Below the pieces are notes generated by a model, which saw nothing but the letters and a program-made list of their open reading frames with translations, searched no databases and was not told where the DNA came from. Made by a program: the position numbers and the translations under genes. From Miltoncostaea sp963823515 (lineage in GTDB: Bacteria; Actinomycetota; Thermoleophilia; Miltoncostaeales; Miltoncostaeaceae), in assembly GCA_963823515.1 (NCBI GenBank), contig CAWGMB010000019.1, positions 583,646-647,645 of the forward strand: a stretch of 64,000 nt of DNA, given 5' to 3'. Shown here piece by piece: positions 52,050 to 59,120 of this stretch. Positions within the stretch are counted from its first letter, which is position 1; each line of letters begins with the position of its first letter.

Positions 52050-52888
52050 TGTCCCGAGTCGGGTTCGCGCTGCCACGCAGGTCTCCGACTCGGGCCACCC
52101 GGATCAGCGCTCCGGTTCGCGACCGCCTCTGGGAGGTCGACGCCGGCCGCACCCTCGCGATCGTGATGATGGTGGCCTACCACGCCGCCTACGACGTCCA
52201 CAGGCTGGCGCCGAGCGTGGACATCGACCCCTTCGGGGGCGGCTGGCGGGCGCTGCAGGTGGCCACCGGGTCGAGCTTCCTGTTCGTCGTCGGCGTCAGC
52301 CTGGCGATCTCTAACGGCCGCGCGCGGGCGCGCGGCCTGCGCGGCGCTCCGCTCTACCGGCGCCACGTCCGCCGGGCCGCCCAGGTGGCCGGTGCCGCCC
52401 TCCTGGTGAGCGCCGCGACGCGCGTGGCCCTCGGCGACGACTACGTGCGCTTCGGGATCCTGCACTGCATCGCCGCCGCCATGCTCATCGGCCCGCTGCT
52501 CGTGCGGCTGGGATGGGGCAACGCCGTGCTCGCCCTCGCTGTCCTGGTCGTCGGACTCGCGCTCAAGGACGGCGCCACCTCCGACGTGCCCGGCCTCCTG
52601 GTGCTGGGCGTGCCGCCGCCGAGCGGCGCCGGGGTCGACTGGTACCCGCTGGCCCCCTGGCTGGCGCCGATGCTCCTGGGCCTCGCGGTGGGCCTCGCGC
52701 TCTACCCCGCCGGACGACGGGGGCCGTGGGGGCGGCGCCTGCCCCTTCCGCCGGCCGCGGCGGCGCTCGGCGCCCCCGGCCGTCATGCGCTCCCGATCTA
52801 CCTCCTGCATCAGCCGGTGCTTATCCTGATCGTCGCGGGCGTCCTCGCCGCGCTGGGGGTGGACTGGAGCTGGGACGAGTTCAGATGA
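52049..52888 (+). CDS. DUF1624/heparan-acetyltransferase-like multi-pass membrane protein
   Basis: 279 residues from GTG 52049 (TAGTG overlap with the previous stop). RLWEVDAGRTLAIVMMVAYH with the His-containing first segment is the signature of this family, followed by GSSFLFVVGVSLAISNGRAR, FGILHCIAAAMLIGPLLVRL, and C-terminal GRHALPIYLLHQPVLILIVA. About seven membrane segments. Homologues are related to acyltransferase_3 proteins. The first 20 codons are made of a copy of the small dispersed repeat, so the true start could lie further in. Confidence 0.75.
   Translation: MSRVGFALPRRSPTRATRISAPVRDRLWEVDAGRTLAIVMMVAYHAAYDVHRLAPSVDIDPFGGGWRALQVATGSSFLFVVGVSLAISNGRARARGLRGAPLYRRHVRRAAQVAGAALLVSAATRVALGDDYVRFGILHCIAAAMLIGPLLVRLGWGNAVLALAVLVVGLALKDGATSDVPGLLVLGVPPPSGAGVDWYPLAPWLAPMLLGLAVGLALYPAGRRGPWGRRLPLPPAAAALGAPGRHALPIYLLHQPVLILIVAGVLAALGVDWSWDEFR
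52052..52096. repeat. Third copy of the small dispersed repeat
   Basis: GAGTCGGGTTC, a CTGCCACGC core and TCTCCGACTCGGG, ends about 30 bases apart, resembling the two units at 39.25-39.35 kb. Here it overlaps the 5' end of a coding region. The outer GTCGGG/GACTCGGG parts are also inverted-repeat-like. Confidence 0.4.
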
Positions 52889-52915
52889 GCGGCGCGGACG
52901 CCGGAAGCAGCCCGG

Positions 52916-54211
52916 TCAGCCGCCCCGCGTCGCGGCCGTGATCGCCTGGTCGAGGTCCCAGACGATGTCGTCGAGCGTCTCGAGCCCCACCGATACGCGC
53001 ACCATGTCGTCCGTGACGCCGGCCAGGCCGAGGCCCTCCTCGTCGAGGCGGCGGTGGGTGGTGGAGGCGGGGTGGATGATCAGCGTCTTGGCGTCCCCGA
53101 CGTTGGCCAGGTGCGAGCAGAGCTCGCAGGCCTCGATCAGCCGCTGGCCGGCCGCGCGCCCGCCCTTCACGCCGAAGGTCAGCACCGCTCCCGGGCCGCG
53201 GGGCAGGTAGCGCCCGGCCCGGGCGCGTTCGGGGCTGTCCGGCAGGCCGGGGTAGCTGACCCAATCGACGCCGGGGTGACCGGTGAGGAACTCGGCCACC
53301 GCCAGGGCGCTGTCCACGTGGCGGTCCATCCGCAGCGAGAGCGTCTCGAGCCCCTGGAGCAGCAGGAAGGAGTTGAAGGGGGAGAGCACCGGGCCGAGGT
53401 CGCGCATCGTCTCGACGCGTGCCTTCATGACGAAGGCGAAGTTCCCGAAGGTCTCGGCGTAGCGCATGCCGCGGTAGCCGGGGCTCGGATCGACGAGGCC
53501 GGGGAACAGGCCGTCGGCCCAGGGGAACGTGCCGGCGTCGACCAGCACCCCCCCGATGCTCGTGCCGTGGCCGCAGATCCACTTGGTGGCCGAGTGGCAG
53601 ACCAGATGGGCGCCGTGCTCGATCGGCCGGCAGAGGTAAGGCGTGGCGAACGTGCTGTCGATCAGCAGGGGCACGCCGGCCTCGTCGGCCACCTCCGCGA
53701 CGGCGGCGATGTCGAGCACGTCGAGCCTCGGGTTGCCGATCGTCTCGCCGTAGAGCAGTCGCGTGCGTGGCGTCAGGGCCGCGCGCCAGGCCGACATGTC
53801 GGAGGGGTCGACGAAGGTCGTCTCGATCCCGAACTTGCGCAGCGTGATCGAGAGCTGGTTGTGGCTGCCGCCGTAGAGGTGGCGCGACGCCACGATGTGG
53901 TCGCCCTGCTCGAGCAGGGTCGTGATGGCGACCATCTGCGCGGCCAGGCCGCTTGAGGTGGCGAGCGCCCCGACGCCGCCCTCGAGGCTCGCCATGCGCT
54001 CCTCGAAGACCGCGGTCGTCGGGTTCATGATCCGCGTGTAGATGTTGCCGAAGCGGTTGAGGTCGAACAGGTCGGCGGCGTGCTCGGAGTCCTCGAACAC
54101 GTAGGCCGAGGTCTGGAAGATGGGCACGGCCCGCGCGCCGGTGACCGGGTCGACGCGCTGGCCCGCATGGAGGGCGCGGGTGTCGAAGCCGAAGTCCCGG
54201 GACTCGCTCAC
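52916..54211 (-). CDS. metY: O-acetylhomoserine sulfhydrylase-type PLP enzyme
   Basis: 431 residues of the Cys/Met-metabolism family. FGFDTRALHAGQRVDPVTGA and AVPIFQTSAYVFED are the N-terminal blocks, YTRIMNPTTAVFEERMASLE near 59 and the PLP-Lys motif SATKWICGHGTSIGGVLVD near 205 (Lys next to Thr). HPASTTHRRLDEEGLGLAGV near 365 is typical of the long MetY group, which makes homocysteine from O-acetylhomoserine and sulfide. GTG 54211 overlaps the CoA-binding gene stop (GTGA). Confidence 0.93.
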   Translation of the reverse strand: MSESRDFGFDTRALHAGQRVDPVTGARAVPIFQTSAYVFEDSEHAADLFDLNRFGNIYTRIMNPTTAVFEERMASLEGGVGALATSSGLAAQMVAITTLLEQGDHIVASRHLYGGSHNQLSITLRKFGIETTFVDPSDMSAWRAALTPRTRLLYGETIGNPRLDVLDIAAVAEVADEAGVPLLIDSTFATPYLCRPIEHGAHLVCHSATKWICGHGTSIGGVLVDAGTFPWADGLFPGLVDPSPGYRGMRYAETFGNFAFVMKARVETMRDLGPVLSPFNSFLLLQGLETLSLRMDRHVDSALAVAEFLTGHPGVDWVSYPGLPDSPERARAGRYLPRGPGAVLTFGVKGGRAAGQRLIEACELCSHLANVGDAKTLIIHPASTTHRRLDEEGLGLAGVTDDMVRVSVGLETLDDIVWDLDQAITAATRGG

Positions 54212-54711
54212 GGGCGGAAGGCCTCCATGCGGCGCGAGCCGACCACCCCGGTCGAGAGGCCCACCACGTTGAGGCCCCCGAAGAAGCGGCAGTGCTCCAT
54301 CTTGATGCAGCGGTCCTCGACCACCGCGAGGCCGGCCTCGCGGGCGCGCCGGGCCGACTCCGGTTCGCGGATCCCGAGCTGCATCCAGATCACCTTCGCG
54401 CCGAGGGCGATCGCCTCGTCGACGATCGGCGGCACGTCTTCGGGGCGGCGGAAGATGTTCACGATCTCGAGTGGGGCGAGCTCGGCCGCCGCCGCGAGCG
54501 TGGGCACGCAGGGGTTGCCGAGGACCTCGTCGCACGTCGGGTTGACCGGGGTGATGTCGTAGCCGTTGGCCTGCATGTGCACCATGGCGCGGTGGCTCGG
54601 CCGGTCGGGGCGCGGCGAGAGGCCCACGACGGCCAGGCGGCGATAGCGCTCGAGGATGCGGCGCACGGAGTCCGATGGGGCTCCGTCGCTCATTCCGGCG
54701 TACTGGGGCAC
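54208..54711 (-). CDS. CoA-binding-domain (Rossmann) protein, YccU-like
   Basis: 167 residues. CoA_binding fold: RLAVVGLSPRPDRPSHRAM near 25, ITPVNPTCDEVLG, EIVNIFRRPEDVPPIVDEAI near 83 and VIWMQLGIREPESARRAREA near 108, with the Cys in EDRCIKMEHCRFFGG. These small proteins often accompany metY. GTG at 54711 has CATAAT six bases upstream; an ATG at 54693 also fits. Confidence 0.85.
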   Translation of the reverse strand: MPQYAGMSDGAPSDSVRRILERYRRLAVVGLSPRPDRPSHRAMVHMQANGYDITPVNPTCDEVLGNPCVPTLAAAAELAPLEIVNIFRRPEDVPPIVDEAIALGAKVIWMQLGIREPESARRAREAGLAVVEDRCIKMEHCRFFGGLNVVGLSTGVVGSRRMEAFRP

Positions 54712-54717
54712 CGGGGC

Positions 54718-54723
54718 ATTATG
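54718..54723 (-). promoter_or_regulatory. -10 box for the CoA-binding/metY operon
   Basis: CATAAT, six bases before GTG 54711, no Shine-Dalgarno. Confidence 0.4.
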
Positions 54724-54724
54724 A

Positions 54725-54746
54725 CCGCCGGCCTGCGGGCCGGCGG
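54725..54746. repeat. Strong inverted repeat in the pst/metY divergent gap
   Basis: CCGCCGGCC and GGCCGGCGG pair over a 4-base loop. It lies between the metY-operon promoter and the PHO box and may insulate the two transcripts or bind a regulator. Confidence 0.45.
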
Positions 54747-54771
54747 CATTGCCTGACGGGACCCGGACGGC

Positions 54772-54815
54772 GGTTCACAAGTCGTTCACGCGAGGGTCAC
54801 AGCAAAGTCACCCGG
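54772..54815 (+). promoter_or_regulatory. PHO box: four 11-base direct repeats upstream of pstS
   Basis: GGTTCACAAGT, CGTTCACGCGA, GGGTCACAGCA and AAGTCACCCGG lie end to end with an exact 11-base period. They match the direct-repeat unit bound by PhoP in Streptomyces and mycobacteria (GTTCACC-like). A further half-site GGTTCACTGGC is at 54831-54841. The operon is therefore very probably induced by phosphate starvation. No phoR/phoP pair is in the window. Confidence 0.8.
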
Positions 54816-54900
54816 GTCCCGAGGGGTGTTGGTTCACTGGCCGTGTTCCCAGGGGGCCCGAGGCACGCCCCCACCGTCACCGTGAGAGGAGCACCACCAG

Positions 54901-56005
54901 ATGGCAGCACGTGGACGCAGAATCGCCCTGATCGCGGCATCCGCGACGCTGGCCGTGGCCTCGCTGGCCGTCGCGGGCTGCGGGGACGACGACTCCGCCT
55001 CGGGCACCGCGGGCGGCGGATCCGGCCTCTCGGGTGAGATCGCCGGCGCGGGCGCCAGCTCGCAGGCCGCAGCGCAGGAGGTCTGGCGCGCCGGATTCCA
55101 GACGGCCAACAGCGGCGCCACCGTTTCGTACGACCCGGTCGGCTCCGGCGGGGGCCGCGAGCAGTTCGTCGCGGGGGGCACCGCCTTCGGCGGCACGGAC
55201 GCCGCCCTCGCCGGACGACGAGCTCACGGGCGCCCAGAAGCGCTGCGGCGGCCCGGACAACCTGATCGAGGTCCCTGTCTACGTCTCGCCGATCGCCGTC
55301 GCATACAACCTGCCCGGCGTGGACTCGCTGCAGCTCTCGCCCGAGACCCTGGCGAAGATCATGAAGCGCGAGATCACCAAGTGGGACGACGCGGCCATCG
55401 CGGCCGACAACCCGGGCGTCAACCTGCCCTCCACGGCGATCACGACCGTGTCGCGCTCCGACGAGTCGGGTACGACCGAGAACTTCCAGGAGTACCTGGC
55501 GGCCGTCGCGCCGAGCGTCTGGACCTATGAGGTCAGCGGAGACTGGCCCGTCAAGGGCGGCGAGTCGGCCCAGGGCACCTCCGGCGTCGTGGACGCCATC
55601 GGTGCGGGCGAGGGCTCCATCGGCTACGCCGACGCCAGCCAGGTCGGCGACCTCGGCGTCGCGACGATCAAGGTCGGCGCGGACTACGTCGGTCCCACGG
55701 CCGAGGCCGCCGCCAAGATCCTCGACGAGTCGCCGCGTTCGTCGGTGGGCGGCGCCAACGTCTTCACCTACGACCTCAAGCGCGACACCGCGGCCGAGGG
55801 CGTCTACCCGATCGTGCTGACCTCGTACGCGATGGCCTGCACCACCTACGACTCGGCCGACACGGCCGCGCTCGTCAAGGGCTACCTCTCGTACGTGGTC
55901 AGCGCCGAGGGGCAGCAGGCCGCGGCGGACGCCGCCGGCTCGGCTCCCCTGACCGACAGTCTGCGCGCGCTGATCCAGCCGTCGATCGATAGCATCGGCT
56001 CCTGA
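54901..56005 (+). pseudogene. pstS: Phosphate ABC transporter substrate-binding lipoprotein PstS, one apparent frameshift
   Basis: A high-affinity phosphate binder. The signal peptide ends in a lipobox (LAVAGCGDD, Cys27). GAGASSQAAAQEVWRAGF and DPVGSGGGREQFVAGG are in the first frame, which then degenerates after GGTDAAL near 55207-55210. The frame one base later continues with PDDELTGAQKRCGG, VPVYVSPIAVAYNLPG, the phosphate-site block SRSDESGTTENFQEYL and a normal C-terminus at 56005. The joined protein has about 367 residues, usual for PstS. A GAGGAG Shine-Dalgarno precedes ATG 54901. A 1-base indel, real or from assembly, is the simplest explanation. Confidence 0.85.
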
Positions 56006-56050
56006 CCGGCGGGCCCGCGCCGGCAGCACGGCACGGGACGAGCTTTCGAC

Positions 56051-56078
56051 CGTGCGGGGGGCCCTGGCCCCCCGCACG
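56051..56078 (+). other. 13-bp perfect hairpin between pstS and pstC
   Basis: CGTGCGGGGGGCC pairs exactly with GGCCCCCCGCACG around a 2-base turn. No T-tract follows, so partial termination or 3'-end protection of pstS mRNA is likely. This would give more binding protein than transporter. The pstC start is 16 bases downstream. Confidence 0.6.
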
Positions 56079-56093
56079 GGGTTCCGCCCGAGG

Positions 56094-57065
56094 ATGAGTA
56101 GGAGGAGGGGCCCGACCCCGTGGCGACGACGACCGACAGATAACGCCGGACCCTTCACCGGCCGCTCCAAGCGGCCCGGAGACCGGATCTTCTCCGGAGC
56201 CGCCATCGGGGCCGGCGTCGTGATCCTCGCCCTCCTGGCGGGCGTCGCGATCTTCCTCGTCGCGAAGTCGTGGCCGGCGGTGACGGCCGATGCGTCCGAG
56301 CTGCCGGGCGGGGACAGCCTCGTCTCCTACATCGCGCCGCTCGCCTTCGGCACGGTCCTGTCGGCGGGGATCGCGATTCTGGTCGCCGTCCCCCTCGCCG
56401 TGGCCGTGTCGCTCTACATCGGCTTCTACGCGCCCGCGCGACTCGCCTCGGCGCTCGGCTACATGGTCGACCTGCTGGCCGCCATTCCGAGCATCGTCTA
56501 CGGCCTCTGGGGAATCGCGGTCCTCGGCCCCGCATCGGTGGGACTGCAGCAGTGGCTCGCGGAGAACCTCGGCTTCATCCCGTTCTTCAAGGGGCCGGCG
56601 TCGGCAACGGGCCGCACGATGTTTCTGGTGGGCCTCGTGCTCGCGCTGATGATCGTGCCCATCATCAGCGCGATCACGCGCGAGGTGTTCGCCCGCACCC
56701 CGCGCGTGCAGATCGAGGGAGCGCTGGCCCTCGGCGCGACCCGGTGGGAGATGATCCGGCTCGCGGTGCTGCCCTTCGGGCGCTCGGCCATCATCGGCGG
56801 CTCCATGCTCGGGCTCGGGCGCGCGCTCGGCGAGACGATGGCGGTCACCATCATCCTTTCCGTCTCGGGGGTCGTCACCTTCAACCTGATCAGCTCGGGC
56901 AACCCCTCGACGATCGCCGCCAACATCGCCCTCGACTTCCCCGAGTCGTCGGGCATCGACGTCAACGCCCTGATCGCGTCCGGGCTCGTGCTCTTCGGGA
57001 TCACGCTCGTGGTCAACATGGCGGCGCGGGCGGTCATCGCCCGCGGGGAGGCGAAGCTGCGATGA
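56094..57065 (+). CDS. pstC: Phosphate ABC transporter permease PstC
   Basis: 323 residues from ATG 56094, placed just after the hairpin. A GTG at 56052 would start inside it. Six membrane segments, with IFSGAAIGAGVVILALLAGV first; the MetI-like core has LLAAIPSIVYGLWGIAVLG near 135, REVFARTPRVQIEGALALGA near 200 and the EAA loop LGATRWEMIRLAVLPFGRSA. GLGRALGETMAVTIILSVS is the conserved PstC tail block. Stop overlaps pstA (ATGA). Confidence 0.93.
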   Translation: MSRRRGPTPWRRRPTDNAGPFTGRSKRPGDRIFSGAAIGAGVVILALLAGVAIFLVAKSWPAVTADASELPGGDSLVSYIAPLAFGTVLSAGIAILVAVPLAVAVSLYIGFYAPARLASALGYMVDLLAAIPSIVYGLWGIAVLGPASVGLQQWLAENLGFIPFFKGPASATGRTMFLVGLVLALMIVPIISAITREVFARTPRVQIEGALALGATRWEMIRLAVLPFGRSAIIGGSMLGLGRALGETMAVTIILSVSGVVTFNLISSGNPSTIAANIALDFPESSGIDVNALIASGLVLFGITLVVNMAARAVIARGEAKLR

Positions 57066-58212
57066 GCGCCTCATCCCCCGAGGGCGGCACCCCGACCCAC
57101 GAACCGGCGGACGTGGCCGCGGCGTACGACTCGGTGGCGCGCACGGCGGCGGCCCTGCCGGCCGGTACGCCCGAGCTGAGCGGCAAGGACATGATCGGGG
57201 CGGCGCTGCCGCGCCGGGCGCCGCACGCCATCTTCACCGCGGCCGCGGTGATCGTCGTGGTGCTCGTGCTGACCACGGGAACGAACCCGCTCCTGCTCGC
57301 CGTCGCGGCGACGATCATGGCGGGCGTCGCCGTCTACGTCTGGTCCCGCGCCGTCGAGGGCCCGCGGCGCGCTCTCGACCGCAGCGTCACGATCGTGGTC
57401 ACGGCCGCATTCGTCACGGCCGTGGCGCCGCTGGTGTCCGTCATCTACACCGTGGTGGATCGCGGGATCGCCCGGTTCGACGTTCGCCTTCTTCACCGAA
57501 TCCGCCCGCAACGTCGTGGGTGCCGGAGGCGGCGCGTACCACGCCATCGTCGGGACGCTGGTCATCACGCTCCTCGCCACGGCGGCCTCGGTCCCGATCG
57601 GGATCATGGCGGCGGTGTACCTGAACGAGTACGGGCGGGGCCGGCTCAAGTCGGCCCTCATCTTCTTCGTCGACGTCATGACCGGGATCCCGTCGATCGT
57701 CGCCGGCCTGTTCGCATTCGCGCTGTTCGCGCTCTTCCTGGGCCCGGGCATACGGCTCGGCGTGATGGGGGCCGTGGCGCTGTCGGTGCTGATGATCCCG
57801 ATCGTGGTCCGCTCGACCGAGGAGATGCTGAAGGTCGTGCCCAACGGCCTGCGCGAGTCGTCGTACGCCCTCGGCGTGCCGAAGTGGCGCACCGTGGTCA
57901 GCGTGGTGCTCCCCACCGCCTCCGCGGGCATCATGACCGGCGTGATGGTGGCGGTGGCGCGCGTGATCGGCGAGACGGCCCCCCTGCTCATCACCACCGG
58001 GACGTTCTCGACGGTCAACTGGAACCCGTTCGCCGGCCGCATGGAGAACCTGCCGGTCTTCTCCTTCAGCCAGTACAAGAACCCCGGCGTCCCCAAGGCC
58101 CCCTACATCGAGCGGGCCTGGGCGGCGGCATTCACCTCTGATTATCATCGTCATGGTCCTGAATCTCATCGCCCGCATGCTGTACCGGCGGTTCGGAAAA
58201 GAGGTCAGTTGA
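57062..58212 (+). pseudogene. pstA: Phosphate ABC transporter permease PstA, two apparent frameshifts
   Basis: Three frames are needed. Residues from 57062 to about 57481 give an N-terminal extension and the first membrane segments (AIFTAAAVIVVVLVLTTGTN, IVVTAAFVTAVAPLVSVIYT). After GIARFD an extra base near 57482 moves to FAFFTESARNVVGAGGGAYH, then the PstA core (FVDVMTGIPSIVAGLFAFAL, YALGVPKWRTVVSVVLPTAS, RVIGETAPLLITTGTF). A second extra base near 58131-58137 leads to LIIIVMVLNLIARMLYRRFG and the stop at 58212. All parts are well conserved. The joined protein of about 380 residues is a normal long PstA. Confidence 0.8.
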
Positions 58213-59099
58213 TGGGCACCAAGGCGTGGCGTCATCGGAAGGCCCCCCCGCGCAGCGACGCGACGGCGTTGCCCGAGGGGCCGAGTGAGCAGTCACCGAT
58301 GACCACCACCGCGCCGCCGGTCGCCCGGGGGATCGAGGTCTCGGACCTCAACCTGTACTACGGCGGCTTCCACGCGGTGAAGGACGTCAGCATGTCGATC
58401 AAGCCCAACGCCGTCACGGCCTTCATCGGTTCGTCCGGCTGCGGCAAGTCGACCATGCTGCGCTCGCTCAACCGCATGCACGAGGTGATCCGCGGAGCGC
58501 GTGCCGAGGGCACCGTGCTGATCGACGGCCAGGACATCTACGCGCCCAACGTCGATCCGGTGCTGGTTCGCCGCAAGGTCGGCATGGTCTTCCAGGCGCC
58601 CAATCCGTTCCCGACGATGTCGATCTACGACAACGTCGCGGCCGGTCTCAAGCTCAACAAGGCCCGGATCGGCCGGGACGAGCTGGACGAGATCGTCGAG
58701 CGCTCGCTGCGTGGCGCGCACCTGTGGGAGGAGGTCAAGGATCGTCTCGACCGCCCCGGCCTGAGCCTCTCGGGCGGGCAGCAGCAGCGCCTGTGCATCG
58801 CCCGCGCCATCGCGGTGGAGCCGGAGATCCTGCTGATGGACGAGCCGGCGTCGGCGCTCGACCCGATCGCGACCCTGGCCATCGAGGATCTGGTGTCGCA
58901 GCTGAAGGAGCAGTACACGATCGTGATCGTGACCCACAACATGCAGCAGGCCAGCCGGGCGAGCGACTACACGGCGTTCTTCAACATCGAGGCCACGGGC
59001 ATGCCGGGCCACCTGGTCGAGATGGACGAGACGGCGACGATCTTCAGCCGCCCCGCCGAGAAGGCGACCGAGGACTACGTGAGCGGCCGCTTCGGCTGA
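58212..59099 (+). CDS. pstB: Phosphate ABC transporter ATP-binding protein PstB
   Basis: 295 residues from ATG 58212, which overlaps the pstA stop by one base (TGATG). The N-terminal 40 residues are a basic/acidic extension. The core has SDLNLYYGGFHAVKDVSMSI, Walker A FIGSSGCGKSTMLRSLNRM, Q-loop VGMVFQAPNPFPTMSIYDN, signature LSLSGGQQQRLCIARAIAV, Walker B ILLMDEPASALDP and the switch His in VIVTHNMQQASRASDYTAF. No phoU follows, so the operon ends here. An internal ATG (58299) could be used instead, giving a more typical length. Confidence 0.95.
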   Translation: MGTKAWRHRKAPPRSDATALPEGPSEQSPMTTTAPPVARGIEVSDLNLYYGGFHAVKDVSMSIKPNAVTAFIGSSGCGKSTMLRSLNRMHEVIRGARAEGTVLIDGQDIYAPNVDPVLVRRKVGMVFQAPNPFPTMSIYDNVAAGLKLNKARIGRDELDEIVERSLRGAHLWEEVKDRLDRPGLSLSGGQQQRLCIARAIAVEPEILLMDEPASALDPIATLAIEDLVSQLKEQYTIVIVTHNMQQASRASDYTAFFNIEATGMPGHLVEMDETATIFSRPAEKATEDYVSGRFG

Positions 59100-59120
59100 T
59101 CGACTGCCGCCGGCGACCGC

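Noticed and set aside
57479..57486. Programmed frameshift in pstA
   Set aside because: No slippery heptamer, stop codon with Shine-Dalgarno, or pseudoknot is visible at the break. A plain 1-base indel explains it.
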